From: Vagococcus entomophilus
GTDB lineage: Bacteria; Bacillota; Bacilli; Lactobacillales; Vagococcaceae
Reading direction: 5' to 3'
Assembly (NCBI RefSeq): GCF_003987595.1
Contig: NZ_NGJZ01000002.1
Coordinates: 310,001-374,000, forward strand
DNA: 64,000 bases
In this document: positions 54,443 to 63,352 of the stretch, in pieces
How positions within the stretch are numbered: position 1 is the first letter of the stretch
Layout: every line of letters begins with the position of its first letter
Translations under genes and position numbers: made by a program
Notes under the pieces: generated by a model
What the model was told of the DNA's origin: nothing
What the model saw: the letters and a program-made list of their open reading frames with translations, nothing else
Database searches by the model: none

Positions 54443-56152
54443 ATGAAAAAACCGTTGATTTCATTTGAGGACTTTAGTTTTCAGTATCATAGTCAAGCAG
54501 AACCAACGCTGCATCATATTGATTTACAGATATATCCGGGGGAAAAAATTGCCATAGTAGGCCCCAGTGGTAGTGGCAAGTCAACGTTTTCTCATTGTAT
54601 CAACGGGTTAATCCCACATCAATATGAAGGAACAAGTCAAGGCAAAGTGTTGGTCAATGGAAAAGACAATCAAGAGGTTACGTTAGGGGAAAGATCGTTT
54701 GATGTCGGAACGGTCTTGCAAGACACAGACGGCCAATTCATTGGATTAACTGTTGCAGAAGATATTGCTTTCGCTCTTGAAAATGATGCGGTAGACAAGC
54801 CAAAGATGAAAAAAGAAGTTCAAAAATGGGCCAAAGAAGTTGGTCTGATAGATTTTTTAACACACCGTCCCCAAGACTTATCTGGAGGTCAAAAGCAACG
54901 TGTTTCCATTGCGGGAGTTTTAATTAATGAAACGCCAATCTTATTGTTTGATGAGCCACTCGCAAACTTAGATCCTGCTTCTGGAAAAGAAACCATTCAT
55001 TTGATTGATAAAATTCACAAACAAACTGGGGCTACGATTTTAATTATTGAGCATCGTTTGGAGGACGTTTTATACCGTGATGTGGACCGAATTATTGTAT
55101 TTAATGAAGGGAAAATCGTAGCGGATCAAAAACCAGATGCGTTACTAAAAACTAATGTTTTAGCCGCTCAAGGAATTAGAGAGCCTTTGTATATTACGGC
55201 TATGAAGTATGCAGGAGTTGATTTAGCTAGTGTTTCTGGCATCGAGAAGAGCACGAGTATTTCAGCGCCACAGTTAAAGGAACAAATTGAAAAATGGGTA
55301 GCAAAGCAAGAATTTCAGATTGATGCAAGCAAGACAGAAGACTTGCTTAAATTGGAAAAAGTAACCTATCAATATCATTCAGAAGAACGTCTGGTTTTGG
55401 ATGAAGTATCGACAACCTTTCATAAGGGTGAGATGGTGAGCATCGTTGGGAAAAACGGTGCGGGAAAATCGACGTTATGTAAGGCTGTTTGTGGATTTAT
55501 TCAACCACAGAGTGGCAAGATGACTTGGAAAAAACAAGATTTTCAAAAGCTATCGATCAAAGAACGGGCTGACAAGATTGGTTTTGTGATGCAAAATCCC
55601 AATCAAATGATTTCAAAAAAAATGATTGCAGATGAAGTTGGACTTGGTTTGGTTCTAAGAGGAGTTCCGCAAGCAGAAATTAAAGAGCGTGTGGAGCGGG
55701 TTCTTAAGATTTGTGGGCTGTATTCGTTTCGAAATTGGCCGATTTCTGCTTTAAGTTTTGGACAGAAAAAGCGGGTAACAATTGCGGCTATTTTGGTTTT
55801 AGATCCTGAGATGATTATTTTGGATGAACCGACTGCGGGACAAGATTTTAAACATTACACAGAAATGATGCACTTTTTAGAGGAGTTGAACCAAACAGGG
55901 GTGACCATTGTGATGATCACGCATGACATGCACTTGATGTTGGAGTATACAGAACGTGCGCTTGTAGTCAGTGAAGGATTGATTTTGGCAGATACCGCCC
56001 CAGTGAGTGTCCTAACAAACCAAGCATTGGTTGCAGAAGCGCAGCTCAAAGAAACGAGTCTCTTTACGTTTGCCAAGCAGATTGGTTTGGCAGATCCACT
56101 AGAATTTGTGCAGACATTTATTCGCTATGATCGGCAGGTGCGTTTTCAATGA
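54443..56152 (+). CDS. ECF transporter ATPase with two ABC domains (YkoD-like)
   Basis: 569 residues holding two complete ABC cassettes in one chain. First: Walker A GPSGSGKSTFSH, signature LSGGQKQRVSI, Walker B ILLFDEPLANLDP. Second: GKNGAGKSTLCK, LSFGQKKRVTI, IILDEPTAG. Equivalent to fused EcfA and EcfA'. It powers the ECF importer with the S component upstream and EcfT downstream; its stop overlaps the EcfT start by four bases. Separate from the usual shared ecfAA'T module, so this is a dedicated (group I) transporter. Confidence 0.92.
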   Translation: MKKPLISFEDFSFQYHSQAEPTLHHIDLQIYPGEKIAIVGPSGSGKSTFSHCINGLIPHQYEGTSQGKVLVNGKDNQEVTLGERSFDVGTVLQDTDGQFIGLTVAEDIAFALENDAVDKPKMKKEVQKWAKEVGLIDFLTHRPQDLSGGQKQRVSIAGVLINETPILLFDEPLANLDPASGKETIHLIDKIHKQTGATILIIEHRLEDVLYRDVDRIIVFNEGKIVADQKPDALLKTNVLAAQGIREPLYITAMKYAGVDLASVSGIEKSTSISAPQLKEQIEKWVAKQEFQIDASKTEDLLKLEKVTYQYHSEERLVLDEVSTTFHKGEMVSIVGKNGAGKSTLCKAVCGFIQPQSGKMTWKKQDFQKLSIKERADKIGFVMQNPNQMISKKMIADEVGLGLVLRGVPQAEIKERVERVLKICGLYSFRNWPISALSFGQKKRVTIAAILVLDPEMIILDEPTAGQDFKHYTEMMHFLEELNQTGVTIVMITHDMHLMLEYTERALVVSEGLILADTAPVSVLTNQALVAEAQLKETSLFTFAKQIGLADPLEFVQTFIRYDRQVRFQ

Positions 56153-56982
56153 AAGAACATCAGATGTTAGGGTATATACCGGATCATACTTTTATTCATA
56201 AGCTGAATGCAACAACAAAATTGCTCTTTTTCATTCTTCTTTCAGTGGCATGTATGACAACCTATGATACGAGATTTTTATTTTTTATGAGTGTGTGCTC
56301 GCTGGTTTTATTTAAGCTTTCGCACATTCGCTTACGGCAAGTTTCTTTTGTGTTACGGTTCATTGCTTTTTTCTCCTTATTAAATTTGGTCGCAGTGTAT
56401 CTGTTTTCTCCTGAATACGGGGTGTCTTTATACCATTCTAAAACAGTGATTTTTGAAGGGATTGGGCGATATAGTTTGACTCAAGAACAGCTATTTTATG
56501 AGTTCAATTTGGTCTTGAAATATTTCTCAACAATCCCATTAGCTCTATTGTTTATTTTGACGACAAATCCTAGCGAGCTAGCGGCAAGTCTGAATAAGAT
56601 TGGTGTCAGCTACAAAATAAGTTATGCGGTTGCCCTTGCGATGCGTTATATACCAGATATTCAAGAAGATTTTTTTAATATTTCTCAGGCGCAACAAGCA
56701 AGAGGGTATGAAATGTCAAAGAAAGCTAGCTTATCAAAGCGTATCAAAGGAACCGCACAAATTATTATGCCCCTCATTTTTTCGAGTTTAGATCGGATTG
56801 AAACGATCAGTACCGCTATGGAGCTACGTCGATTCGGCCAGAAGAAAAAAAGAACCTGGTATGCATCAAAGTCACTCCAGCCAAAAGATTTTGCTGTGTT
56901 GGCAATCGGAATTGGGTTAACCATTATTAGCTTTAGTTTATTTTATGTTAATGGTGGAAGATTTTATAATCCGTTCCACTAA
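56149..56982 (+). CDS. ECF transporter transmembrane component EcfT
   Basis: 277 residues, about five membrane segments, with the two coupling-helix signatures QQARGYEMSK (Ala-Arg-Gly) and STAMELRRFG that contact the ATPase. It joins the two-domain ATPase to the UPF0397 S component. ATG overlaps the preceding stop. Terminator follows. Confidence 0.9.
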   Translation: MKEHQMLGYIPDHTFIHKLNATTKLLFFILLSVACMTTYDTRFLFFMSVCSLVLFKLSHIRLRQVSFVLRFIAFFSLLNLVAVYLFSPEYGVSLYHSKTVIFEGIGRYSLTQEQLFYEFNLVLKYFSTIPLALLFILTTNPSELAASLNKIGVSYKISYAVALAMRYIPDIQEDFFNISQAQQARGYEMSKKASLSKRIKGTAQIIMPLIFSSLDRIETISTAMELRRFGQKKKRTWYASKSLQPKDFAVLAIGIGLTIISFSLFYVNGGRFYNPFH

Positions 56983-56985
56983 TTT

Positions 56986-57021
56986 AAAAAAAGACACTCG
57001 TTTTCAAACGGGTGTCTTTTT
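56986..57021. terminator. Bidirectional terminator
   Basis: AAAAAGACACTCG / CGGGTGTCTTTTT stem between convergent ecfT and proC. Confidence 0.85.
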
Positions 57022-57032
57022 GCCTTATAGGA

Positions 57033-57812
57033 TTAATGAATGTTCGCTTTTGTAATAGCTTGAATGACCGCATTGCGAAAGCCGTTTTCTTCAAGCGCCG
57101 CCACACCACGAATCGTTGAACCACCAGGAGAACATACTTGGTCTTTTAAAACTGCTGGATGGGTTTGACTTTCTTGCGCTAAAGTAGCCGCTCCTTGAAT
57201 CATTTGTAACACGATTTTGTAAGCTTCTTTGCGTGAGAGTCCGTTTAGTACAGAGGCATCTGCCAAAGCTTCGATAAATACATCGACAAATGCAGGGCCA
57301 CAGCCAGCGACTGTGCCAAAAATACCCAATTTTTCTTCTGGGACTTCCAAAGCTTGACCAAGTGAACCTAAGAGGGCTTGGACCGTTTCTTTGTGCGTTG
57401 TTTGACAATTCTTTCCATAGCTTACGCCTGTCATACCCGCTAAGACTTGAATGGGTGTATTGGGAATGGCACGTGCAACCAAGGAGTGCGAACCCAATGC
57501 GCTTTGGAGAACTGCGATACTTGGCGAAGTTGCCAAAGATAAAACGATTGTATTTTGCCCAAGGTTTCCTTTCAATTCCTTAAGTATACTTGGAATAACA
57601 GAGGGAATTGTTGCGATACAAACAACGTCACAGTCTGTTAAATCCGCTACGTTTCTTACTAAACGAAAACCTAACTCTGCTTGTAATGCCTCCGCTGTTC
57701 CACTTTTCCCGCCTTTTACTAATAGATTTTCTGGTCGTACGATTTGACTTTTTAATACGCCTCTAATAAACGCACTACCAATCTGACCTGCACCAAAACA
57801 TGCAATTTTCAT
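57033..57812 (-). CDS. proC: Pyrroline-5-carboxylate reductase
   Basis: 259 residues: N-terminal Rossmann motif CFGAGQIGSAFIRGVL, then VARAIPNTPIQVLAGMTGVSYG, AGCGPAFVDVFIEALADA and the C-terminal DQVCSPGGSTIRGVAALEENGF. It reduces pyrroline-5-carboxylate to proline with NAD(P)H. Stand-alone gene with AGGCGG-type site before ATG; proA/proB are not beside it. Confidence 0.95.
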   Translation of the reverse strand: MKIACFGAGQIGSAFIRGVLKSQIVRPENLLVKGGKSGTAEALQAELGFRLVRNVADLTDCDVVCIATIPSVIPSILKELKGNLGQNTIVLSLATSPSIAVLQSALGSHSLVARAIPNTPIQVLAGMTGVSYGKNCQTTHKETVQALLGSLGQALEVPEEKLGIFGTVAGCGPAFVDVFIEALADASVLNGLSRKEAYKIVLQMIQGAATLAQESQTHPAVLKDQVCSPGGSTIRGVAALEENGFRNAVIQAITKANIH

Positions 57813-57959
57813 GTTATCCGCCTCACTTTCTTCTAGTACTTAAAGTATACTGGCCTAAAAGAAGAAGTGCAAACGCTTTTTAAAAAAGCATAATTAAATA
57901 AAAATGAGAAAAAGTATGCTATGATTTAGTTCATCAAAGAATTTGAAAGGGTGAGTAAA

Positions 57960-58868
57960 ATGAGTGAGACGTTATTAATTGCAAAAAATCGTGACTTATA
58001 CTTTTTTCCGTATTGTACTGAAATCGATGTTTGGTCAAGAACTGAACTTCTAGATGCTATGGCAAATCCTCTTTTAAGTGTGAATCAAGCACTCTGGAGT
58101 GAAAAACTTAGCCACTATCAATTGATTATCTTTTTGGACTATGGCTTTTCACCAGAAATGGCGGTATTTGTTAAAAGATATACTGCGGCTAAAGTTGTTC
58201 TTTATTTTTGGAATTATTTTGCTGCGGACAAACAGTTGCTATTAGCTCAAACACAAGCAGCAAAAGTTGTGGATGAAATTTTTTCATTTGATCCAATTGA
58301 GGCCCAACAATACGGATTGCTGCATAACTCAACTTTTTATTCGTTAAATTTGAAGAACCGAACCTTACCAATCCAGTATGACATATTTTTTGGTGCGTCA
58401 AATAAAGGTCGGGTTGACCAAGCACTGGAGTTAGAAAAAACATTTGAATTATTAGGTTTGACTACGTTTTACCACATCACAAAAGGGGAAGGCAAAACGA
58501 CTTCTGAATATGTGCCTTATGATCAGTATTTAGATTTTGTATTTCAAAGTCGTGCTATTTTAGAAATCATGCGAGAACATCAAACAGGGCTGACTTTACG
58601 TAGCATGGAGGCTTTGTATTTCAAAAAGAAATTAATTACAACGAATCCAGTGATAAAAGACTATTGTTTTTATCATCCTCATAACATTTTTGTTCTAGGC
58701 CAAGATGATAACGCGTATTTGCCTGAATTTATGCAAAAGCCTTATGAGCCTGTGAAGAAAGAAATTTTGGATTTCTACGATGTGAGCGCTTGGTCACAGC
58801 GCTTTGCGCACCAAGATTTAGAAGCGTTTCAACGATTGGAATACAAAAATTTCCAGAATGTAGAATAA
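57960..58868 (+). CDS. Unassigned protein, glycosyltransferase-like (CgeB/LPS-biosynthesis type)
   Basis: 302 residues, soluble. The N-terminal half is Rossmann-like (YQLIIFLDYGFSPEMAVFVK; AAKVVLYFWNYFA), and the middle reads YDIFFGASNKGRVDQALELEK, the kind of linker seen in GT-B proteins annotated as lipopolysaccharide or CgeB-like glycosyltransferases; GLTLRSMEALYFKKKLITTNP is the typical late segment. It may transfer a sugar to a cell-envelope polymer, but no donor or acceptor is known. ATG 57960 with AAAGGGTG upstream; extended -10 TGCTATGAT at 57918. Lies alone between proC and uvrC. Confidence 0.55.
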   Translation: MSETLLIAKNRDLYFFPYCTEIDVWSRTELLDAMANPLLSVNQALWSEKLSHYQLIIFLDYGFSPEMAVFVKRYTAAKVVLYFWNYFAADKQLLLAQTQAAKVVDEIFSFDPIEAQQYGLLHNSTFYSLNLKNRTLPIQYDIFFGASNKGRVDQALELEKTFELLGLTTFYHITKGEGKTTSEYVPYDQYLDFVFQSRAILEIMREHQTGLTLRSMEALYFKKKLITTNPVIKDYCFYHPHNIFVLGQDDNAYLPEFMQKPYEPVKKEILDFYDVSAWSQRFAHQDLEAFQRLEYKNFQNVE

Positions 58869-58945
58869 GTGCGCGCCAGCATCAAAAATTAGACACTCAT
58901 GTTATAATAGAGAGGAAGAGAAACTAGGATAGAGGAAGAGAATAG

Positions 58946-60775
58946 ATGAATGAAAAAATCAAAGGAAAATTAGCGTTGTTGCCAGATCAACCTGGTTGCT
59001 ATTTGATGAAAGATCAAAATGGGACGATTATTTATGTAGGGAAAGCCAAGATATTGAAAAATCGTGTGCGTTCTTACTTTACTGGTAGTCATGATACAAA
59101 AACAGAAAAGCTAGTTAGTGAAATTGTGGATTTTGAATATATCGTAACAGAGTCAAATGTGGAGGCACTTCTTCTTGAAATCAATTTAATTCAAAAGAAT
59201 GATCCCAAGTACAATATTATGCTAAAAGATGATAAAAGTTATCCTTATATCAAAATAACCAATGAAAAGTACCCAAGACTCATGATTACGCGTAAAGTTT
59301 TGAAAGATAAAGCACACTATTTTGGACCCTATCCAGATGCCAAGGCTGCTAACGAAACCAAACGTTTGTTGGATCGACTGTATCCTTTAAGAAAATGCAG
59401 TTTGTCCTCAAAAAAACCTTGTTTATACTATCACTTAGGCCAATGCTTATGCCCTTCAGTTTTTGAGGTTGATCCAAAAGTCTATCAAGATATGGTGGAA
59501 GAAATTAAGCATTTCTTAAATGGAGGGTACACAGAAATTCAAAAAAATATTGAAAAGAAGATGGGGCAAGCTGCTGAAAATCTGGAGTTTGAAAAAGCAG
59601 CTGAGTTCCGTGATCAAATTCAATCCATTCAAACCGTTATGACTCACCAAAAAATGACGAATACTGATTTTGTTGATCGTGATGTATTTGGATATGCAAT
59701 TGATAAGGGCTGGATGTGTGTCCAAGTCTTTTTTGTTCGGCAAGGTAAATTGATTGAGCGAGATGTTTCGATGTTTCCGTTTTATAATGAAGCAGAAGAA
59801 GATTTCTTAACCTTTTTGGGACAGTTTTATCATAATCAAAAACACCTGCCACCAAAAGAAGTCTTATTACCAGGAAACATCGAAGCAGAAAGTGCACAAG
59901 CAGTTATTCCAACCAAACTGATCCAGCCACAAAGAGGGAAGAAGAAAAAACTGGTTGAGTTAGCCAACAAAAATGCGTTTGTTTCGTTGACTGAAAAATT
60001 TGATTTAATTATGCAAAAAGAAGAGCGGACGACAGGAGCCCTTGAAAGGCTGGGTCTGGCAATGGGAATTGCTACGCCAAACCGTATAGAAGCATTTGAT
60101 AATTCAAATATCATGGGCACGAATCCTGTTTCGGCGATGATTGTTTTTGTAGATGGAAAACCCTGTAAAAAAGAATATCGAAAGTACAAAATCAAAACCG
60201 TTAAGGGACCAGATGACTATGCCTCTATGCGGGAAGTAATCTATAGAAGATATGCTCGTGTTGTAAAAGATTGCTTACCATTTCCAGACCTTATTATAAT
60301 CGATGGCGGGAAAGGACAAGTAGATGCTGCTAAAGAAGTCCTAGAGGAACAATTAGGCTTAGCTATTCCAGTTGCAGGGCTTGCCAAAAATGATCGACAT
60401 CGTACGAGTGAACTGTTATACGGGGATCCACTTGAAGTAGTAAATTTGACTCGTAATTCACAAGAATTCTTTTTATTACAAAGAATTCAAGACGAAGTGC
60501 ATCGTTTTGCGATTACGTTTCATCGTCAGCTTAGAAGTAAAAATAGTTTTGCTTCGCGTTTGGATGAGATTGAAGGCTTAGGACCAAAGCGGAAACAACA
60601 GCTATTGCGCCAATTCAAATCTTTGAAAAAAATAATTGAAGCCTCAGAAGCAGAATTAAAACAAGCTGGACTGCCAACCAACGTTGCACACACGGTCTAC
60701 ACACATTTTGCGAAAGATCGAAGTGAAACAACACAAGAAGCAGTACAAAATACGACTGCGGCAAGCCCTCACTAA
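58946..60775 (+). CDS. uvrC: UvrABC excinuclease subunit C
   Basis: 609 residues: GIY-YIG nuclease ([31 protein letters not shown] split by the usual spacing), Cys-rich [24 protein letters not shown] motif around 205-235 ([17 protein letters not shown]), RNase H-like domain ([31 protein letters not shown]) and C-terminal helix-hairpin-helix ([13 protein letters not shown]). It makes both incisions in nucleotide excision repair. Promoter with extended -10 ATGTTATAAT near 58903. Confidence 0.97.
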   Translation: MNEKIKGKLALLPDQPGCYLMKDQNGTIIYVGKAKILKNRVRSYFTGSHDTKTEKLVSEIVDFEYIVTESNVEALLLEINLIQKNDPKYNIMLKDDKSYPYIKITNEKYPRLMITRKVLKDKAHYFGPYPDAKAANETKRLLDRLYPLRKCSLSSKKPCLYYHLGQCLCPSVFEVDPKVYQDMVEEIKHFLNGGYTEIQKNIEKKMGQAAENLEFEKAAEFRDQIQSIQTVMTHQKMTNTDFVDRDVFGYAIDKGWMCVQVFFVRQGKLIERDVSMFPFYNEAEEDFLTFLGQFYHNQKHLPPKEVLLPGNIEAESAQAVIPTKLIQPQRGKKKKLVELANKNAFVSLTEKFDLIMQKEERTTGALERLGLAMGIATPNRIEAFDNSNIMGTNPVSAMIVFVDGKPCKKEYRKYKIKTVKGPDDYASMREVIYRRYARVVKDCLPFPDLIIIDGGKGQVDAAKEVLEEQLGLAIPVAGLAKNDRHRTSELLYGDPLEVVNLTRNSQEFFLLQRIQDEVHRFAITFHRQLRSKNSFASRLDEIEGLGPKRKQQLLRQFKSLKKIIEASEAELKQAGLPTNVAHTVYTHFAKDRSETTQEAVQNTTAASPH

Positions 60776-60776
60776 A

Positions 60777-60814
60777 GAGCCTGAAATATAACTTTTAAGT
60801 TATATTTCAGGCTC
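60777..60814 (+). terminator. uvrC terminator
   Basis: A perfect 18-bp stem starting GAGCCTGAAATATAACTT; the following TTAGTCTT is a poor T-run. Confidence 0.7.
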
Positions 60815-60831
60815 TTAGTCTTCAAATAAGC

Positions 60832-60931
60832 GGAGGGCACAGAAGTAACTTCTTTGTAAGTAAACTTAAATCAGCAAAGACTTGCAGAGAAATTCCGGTT
60901 GGACTTTCAAAGCTACTCACTTCTGTCCTAC
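60832..60931. other. About 100-bp element with imperfect inverted ends
   Basis: Ends GGAGGGCACAGAAGT (60832-60846) and ACTTCTGTCCTACC (60919-60931 region) are near-complementary and can close a long stem; a T-rich run follows. Could be a small RNA or a small non-autonomous mobile element. No gene lies inside. Confidence 0.35.
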
Positions 60932-60939
60932 CTTCTTTT

Positions 60940-61239
60940 TTATTTGTTTAAATAATAAAAAAGAAGCAAGAGGACAGATAATAGTAAACGACTGGCTAGA
61001 TGAATGACTTGGATGCGACCATTTAAGATCAATCCGTTTAGGCAGGCTGTTCCGAGTAACCCGATTAATGAAATCCAAAGAAAGCATGGTGAAAGTGGTG
61101 AGCAAATTCCAATCAAAGCGAAGCCAACATTCAAGCACATCAAGTAAAAAGGAATTTGTTGACGTAAAAAGGCCAAAACCCCACTTGTCCCCATCAAGAA
61201 TAAATAAGAATAAAGTACTCCGTATAAGATAAATTTCAT
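60940..61239 (-). CDS. Small membrane protein of unknown function
   Basis: 99 residues with three to four hydrophobic helices filling the whole chain (FILYGVLYSYLFLMG; PFYLMCLNVGFALIGIC; SRLLLSVLLLLFYYL). ATG at 61239 is set by AAGGAGG; the longer frame from 61383 would run through the MerR promoter region. Divergent from a MerR-family regulator 75 bp away, which probably controls it. Family not recognised; the type resembles DoxX/DUF small membrane proteins. Confidence 0.6.
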   Translation of the reverse strand: MKFILYGVLYSYLFLMGTSGVLAFLRQQIPFYLMCLNVGFALIGICSPLSPCFLWISLIGLLGTACLNGLILNGRIQVIHLASRLLLSVLLLLFYYLNK

Positions 61240-61283
61240 TTTTTTCCTCCTTAAGCTATACTTAAAACAAAATAAGTCTACCA

Positions 61284-61301
61284 CAGGGGGTGAACCCCCT
61301 G
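61284..61301 (+). promoter_or_regulatory. Hairpin in the MerR leader
   Basis: CAGGGGG-TGAA-CCCCCTG, a perfect GC-rich 7-bp stem just before the AAAGGAG of the MerR gene. Could be an operator palindrome or an mRNA hairpin limiting translation. Confidence 0.45.
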
Positions 61302-61314
61302 AAAAGGAGAAAAT

Positions 61315-61683
61315 ATGTATATTGGAAAATTTCAGCAACAAATGAATACGACACGTGATACAGTAAGATATTATATGGAGCAAAAGCTGCTACATCCCAA
61401 GAAAAAAAATGGGAATTATTGGTTTGAAGAGCAGGAAATAGCAGACTTTGAAGCCATTTTGGAGTTAAAAGCCATGGGGTTTTCGATTTCCACGATCCGA
61501 GTAATTAAGGAAAATCGTGCAAAACTAGGGTGTAATACGAAGGACCAGCACCAAGAAAATTTGAAATTAGTGGAAAGTGAATTACAAAATGTCAGTCAAA
61601 AAATCGAAGCTTACCGACAACAAAAAAAACACCTAGAAACAACAAAAGTACTACTAGAACAATCACTTTTTTTAAAAAAGTAA
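61315..61683 (+). CDS. MerR-family transcriptional regulator
   Basis: 122 residues: N-terminal MerR helix-turn-helix (FQQQMNTTRDTVRYYMEQKLLHPKKKNGNYW), helix FEAILELKAMGFSISTIRVI and a long C-terminal coiled coil for dimerisation. There is one Cys (in LGCNTKDQ) and no metal-binding cluster. Likely regulates itself and the divergent small membrane protein; ligand unknown. Confidence 0.85.
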   Translation: MYIGKFQQQMNTTRDTVRYYMEQKLLHPKKKNGNYWFEEQEIADFEAILELKAMGFSISTIRVIKENRAKLGCNTKDQHQENLKLVESELQNVSQKIEAYRQQKKHLETTKVLLEQSLFLKK

Positions 61684-61690
61684 AATAAGC

Positions 61691-61719
61691 TTTACATAAA
61701 AAGTAAAGTGAGCTATACT
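61691..61719 (+). promoter_or_regulatory. Promoter of the XRE/ABC exporter operon
   Basis: TTTACA (61691-61696), 17-bp spacer, TATACT (61714-61719); start site near 61726. Confidence 0.7.
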
Positions 61720-61748
61720 TTTTAAAGTGGAATATGAATGGGGCGAGT

Positions 61749-61958
61749 ATGTTGCAGAACAAAATTCAGCAATTACGAAAAGCAAAAGGGCTAACACAAA
61801 GCGAGTTGGCCGAAGCTGTCAGTGTTACGAGACAAACAATTATCTCTTTAGAAAGTGGTCGGTACAATGCCTCGCTGCATTTGGCCCACCGTATTGCAAA
61901 ACTCTTTGAAACGCACATTGAAGCAGTATTTATTTTTGACGATGAGGAGGACAGTTAA
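61749..61958 (+). CDS. Small XRE-family regulator (Cro/CI HTH)
   Basis: 69 residues consisting of one helix-turn-helix ([39 protein letters not shown]) and a short [12 protein letters not shown] tail, the usual form of small stand-alone regulators heading ABC exporter operons. ATG 61749 fits the family N-terminus and gives a 23-base leader from the promoter; an in-frame ATG at 61734 would be only about eight bases from the start site. It likely controls the following membrane protein and transporter. Confidence 0.85.
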   Translation: MLQNKIQQLRKAKGLTQSELAEAVSVTRQTIISLESGRYNASLHLAHRIAKLFETHIEAVFIFDDEEDS

Positions 61959-61960
61959 AA

Positions 61961-62434
61961 ATGAATTTTACAAATAAAACTATTCAAAATGATGAACAGT
62001 ATAAGGAAGTAGTGAACAAAAGAAGAAATAAAATGTTGTTGATCGCTTTTATGGGTGTGTTAACATTACTTTTACTGTGGCTATTGCCTAGCATGATTGG
62101 TTTTCAAATTAGCGATTTTGCATCGGGTATATATACAGGGGTTGGTTTTGGCTTGATTTCATCTGGAAGTATCAAAGCCATTCAGTTGAAAAAAATCGTT
62201 CAGAGTAGCGAAAAACTTAAAAAAAAGCGTATCGAAGAACACGATGAACGAATTCTTGAAATTAGTTTGAGAGCGTACAAAGTAGCAGGAATCTCATTAT
62301 TGGTTGTTGCTTATTTTATTGGCTTTATTGGGATGCTTTTTAATGGAGTATTTGCTTGGATTATGGTGTTACTTGTAGGAGTATTTTTAGGAGTATATAC
62401 TCTTGCATTTGTTACATATAAAAATAAAATGTAG
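61961..62434 (+). CDS. Membrane protein of the XRE/ABC exporter operon (DUF3169/DUF2178-like)
   Basis: 157 residues with four membrane helices in two pairs, separated by a charged helix KKKRIEEHDERILEISLRAYKVAG. That DERxxEIxxRA linker occurs in small membrane proteins encoded between XRE regulators and ABC exporters. Starts two bases after the regulator stop, with GAGGA in the overlap. Function unknown. Confidence 0.65.
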   Translation: MNFTNKTIQNDEQYKEVVNKRRNKMLLIAFMGVLTLLLLWLLPSMIGFQISDFASGIYTGVGFGLISSGSIKAIQLKKIVQSSEKLKKKRIEEHDERILEISLRAYKVAGISLLVVAYFIGFIGMLFNGVFAWIMVLLVGVFLGVYTLAFVTYKNKM

Positions 62435-62452
62435 GTCGAAGGAGGAGAATAA

Positions 62453-63352
62453 ATGTTAGAGGTAAATGGGTTGGTCAAAACGTTTGATGAGATGACAGCA
62501 GTAGATGATGTCAGTTTTAAAATTGAAGATGGAACTATATTGGGCCTGATTGGGCAAAATGGCGCTGGAAAAACCACGACGTTTCGTCTGATATTGGATT
62601 TTTTAACAGCCAATCAAGGGGAAGTACTTTGGAATGGACAAAAACTGAATCAAGAAGTTTATAACATAATTGGGTACTTGCCAGAAGAACGAGGGTTGTA
62701 TCCTAAAATCTCGATTGAGGATCAAATTATTTATTTTGCCAAACTAAGAGGCAAGAAAAAAGAAGAAATTGCTCCCAAAATTGATGAGTGGTTAAAGAAA
62801 TTTGAAGTAAAAGGGAAAAAAACAGATAAAGTGAAGACTTTATCTAAAGGAAATCAACAGAAAGTACAAGTGATTTGTACACTAATTCATGAACCAAAGC
62901 TGATTATTTTAGATGAACCTTTCAGTGGATTAGATCCAGTAAACGCAGAACTTTTGACTCAAGCGATTATCGAATTGAAAAGTAAAGGGTCTTGTGTTAT
63001 ATTCTCTAGCCACAATATGGATAATGTTGAAAAAATTTGTGACCAGCTCTTAATGTTGAAAAATGGCAAACCGGTCTTAAATGGAAAAGTCCAAGAGATT
63101 CGCGAACAATTTGGCAGAATCAAATTATATTTAGAAACGACCTATCCTTTATCGGAGTTAGAAAAGGTACCAGGTGTTGTAAATGGAGTGAAACATAAGG
63201 ATGGCGTCACGCGTCTAACGCTTGAAAATCCAGAGGTTGGGAAAGAACTCTTTAGTCTAGTCACACAAGAAGGGTACATTCCAATGTTTAGCCAACAGCC
63301 TCCAACGCTGGAAGAAATCTTTAAGATGAAAGTGAGTGAGCCAAATGAATAA
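62453..63352 (+). CDS. ABC exporter ATPase (NatA/YhaQ type)
   Basis: 299 residues. Walker A GQNGAGKTTTF, Q-loop GYLPEERGLYPKIS, signature LSKGNQQKVQ, Walker B LIILDEPFSGLDP, switch FSSHNMDNVE, then a C-terminal regulatory part typical of NatA-type ATPases. Members export sodium or other toxic compounds with an ABC-2 permease, here the next gene, whose ATG overlaps the ATPase stop by eight bases. Confidence 0.92.
   Translation: MLEVNGLVKTFDEMTAVDDVSFKIEDGTILGLIGQNGAGKTTTFRLILDFLTANQGEVLWNGQKLNQEVYNIIGYLPEERGLYPKISIEDQIIYFAKLRGKKKEEIAPKIDEWLKKFEVKGKKTDKVKTLSKGNQQKVQVICTLIHEPKLIILDEPFSGLDPVNAELLTQAIIELKSKGSCVIFSSHNMDNVEKICDQLLMLKNGKPVLNGKVQEIREQFGRIKLYLETTYPLSELEKVPGVVNGVKHKDGVTRLTLENPEVGKELFSLVTQEGYIPMFSQQPPTLEEIFKMKVSEPNE

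Noticed and set aside
61727-61909. 60-codon ORF overlapping the XRE gene
   Set aside because: It is an out-of-frame shadow; the HTH signature is in the other frame.
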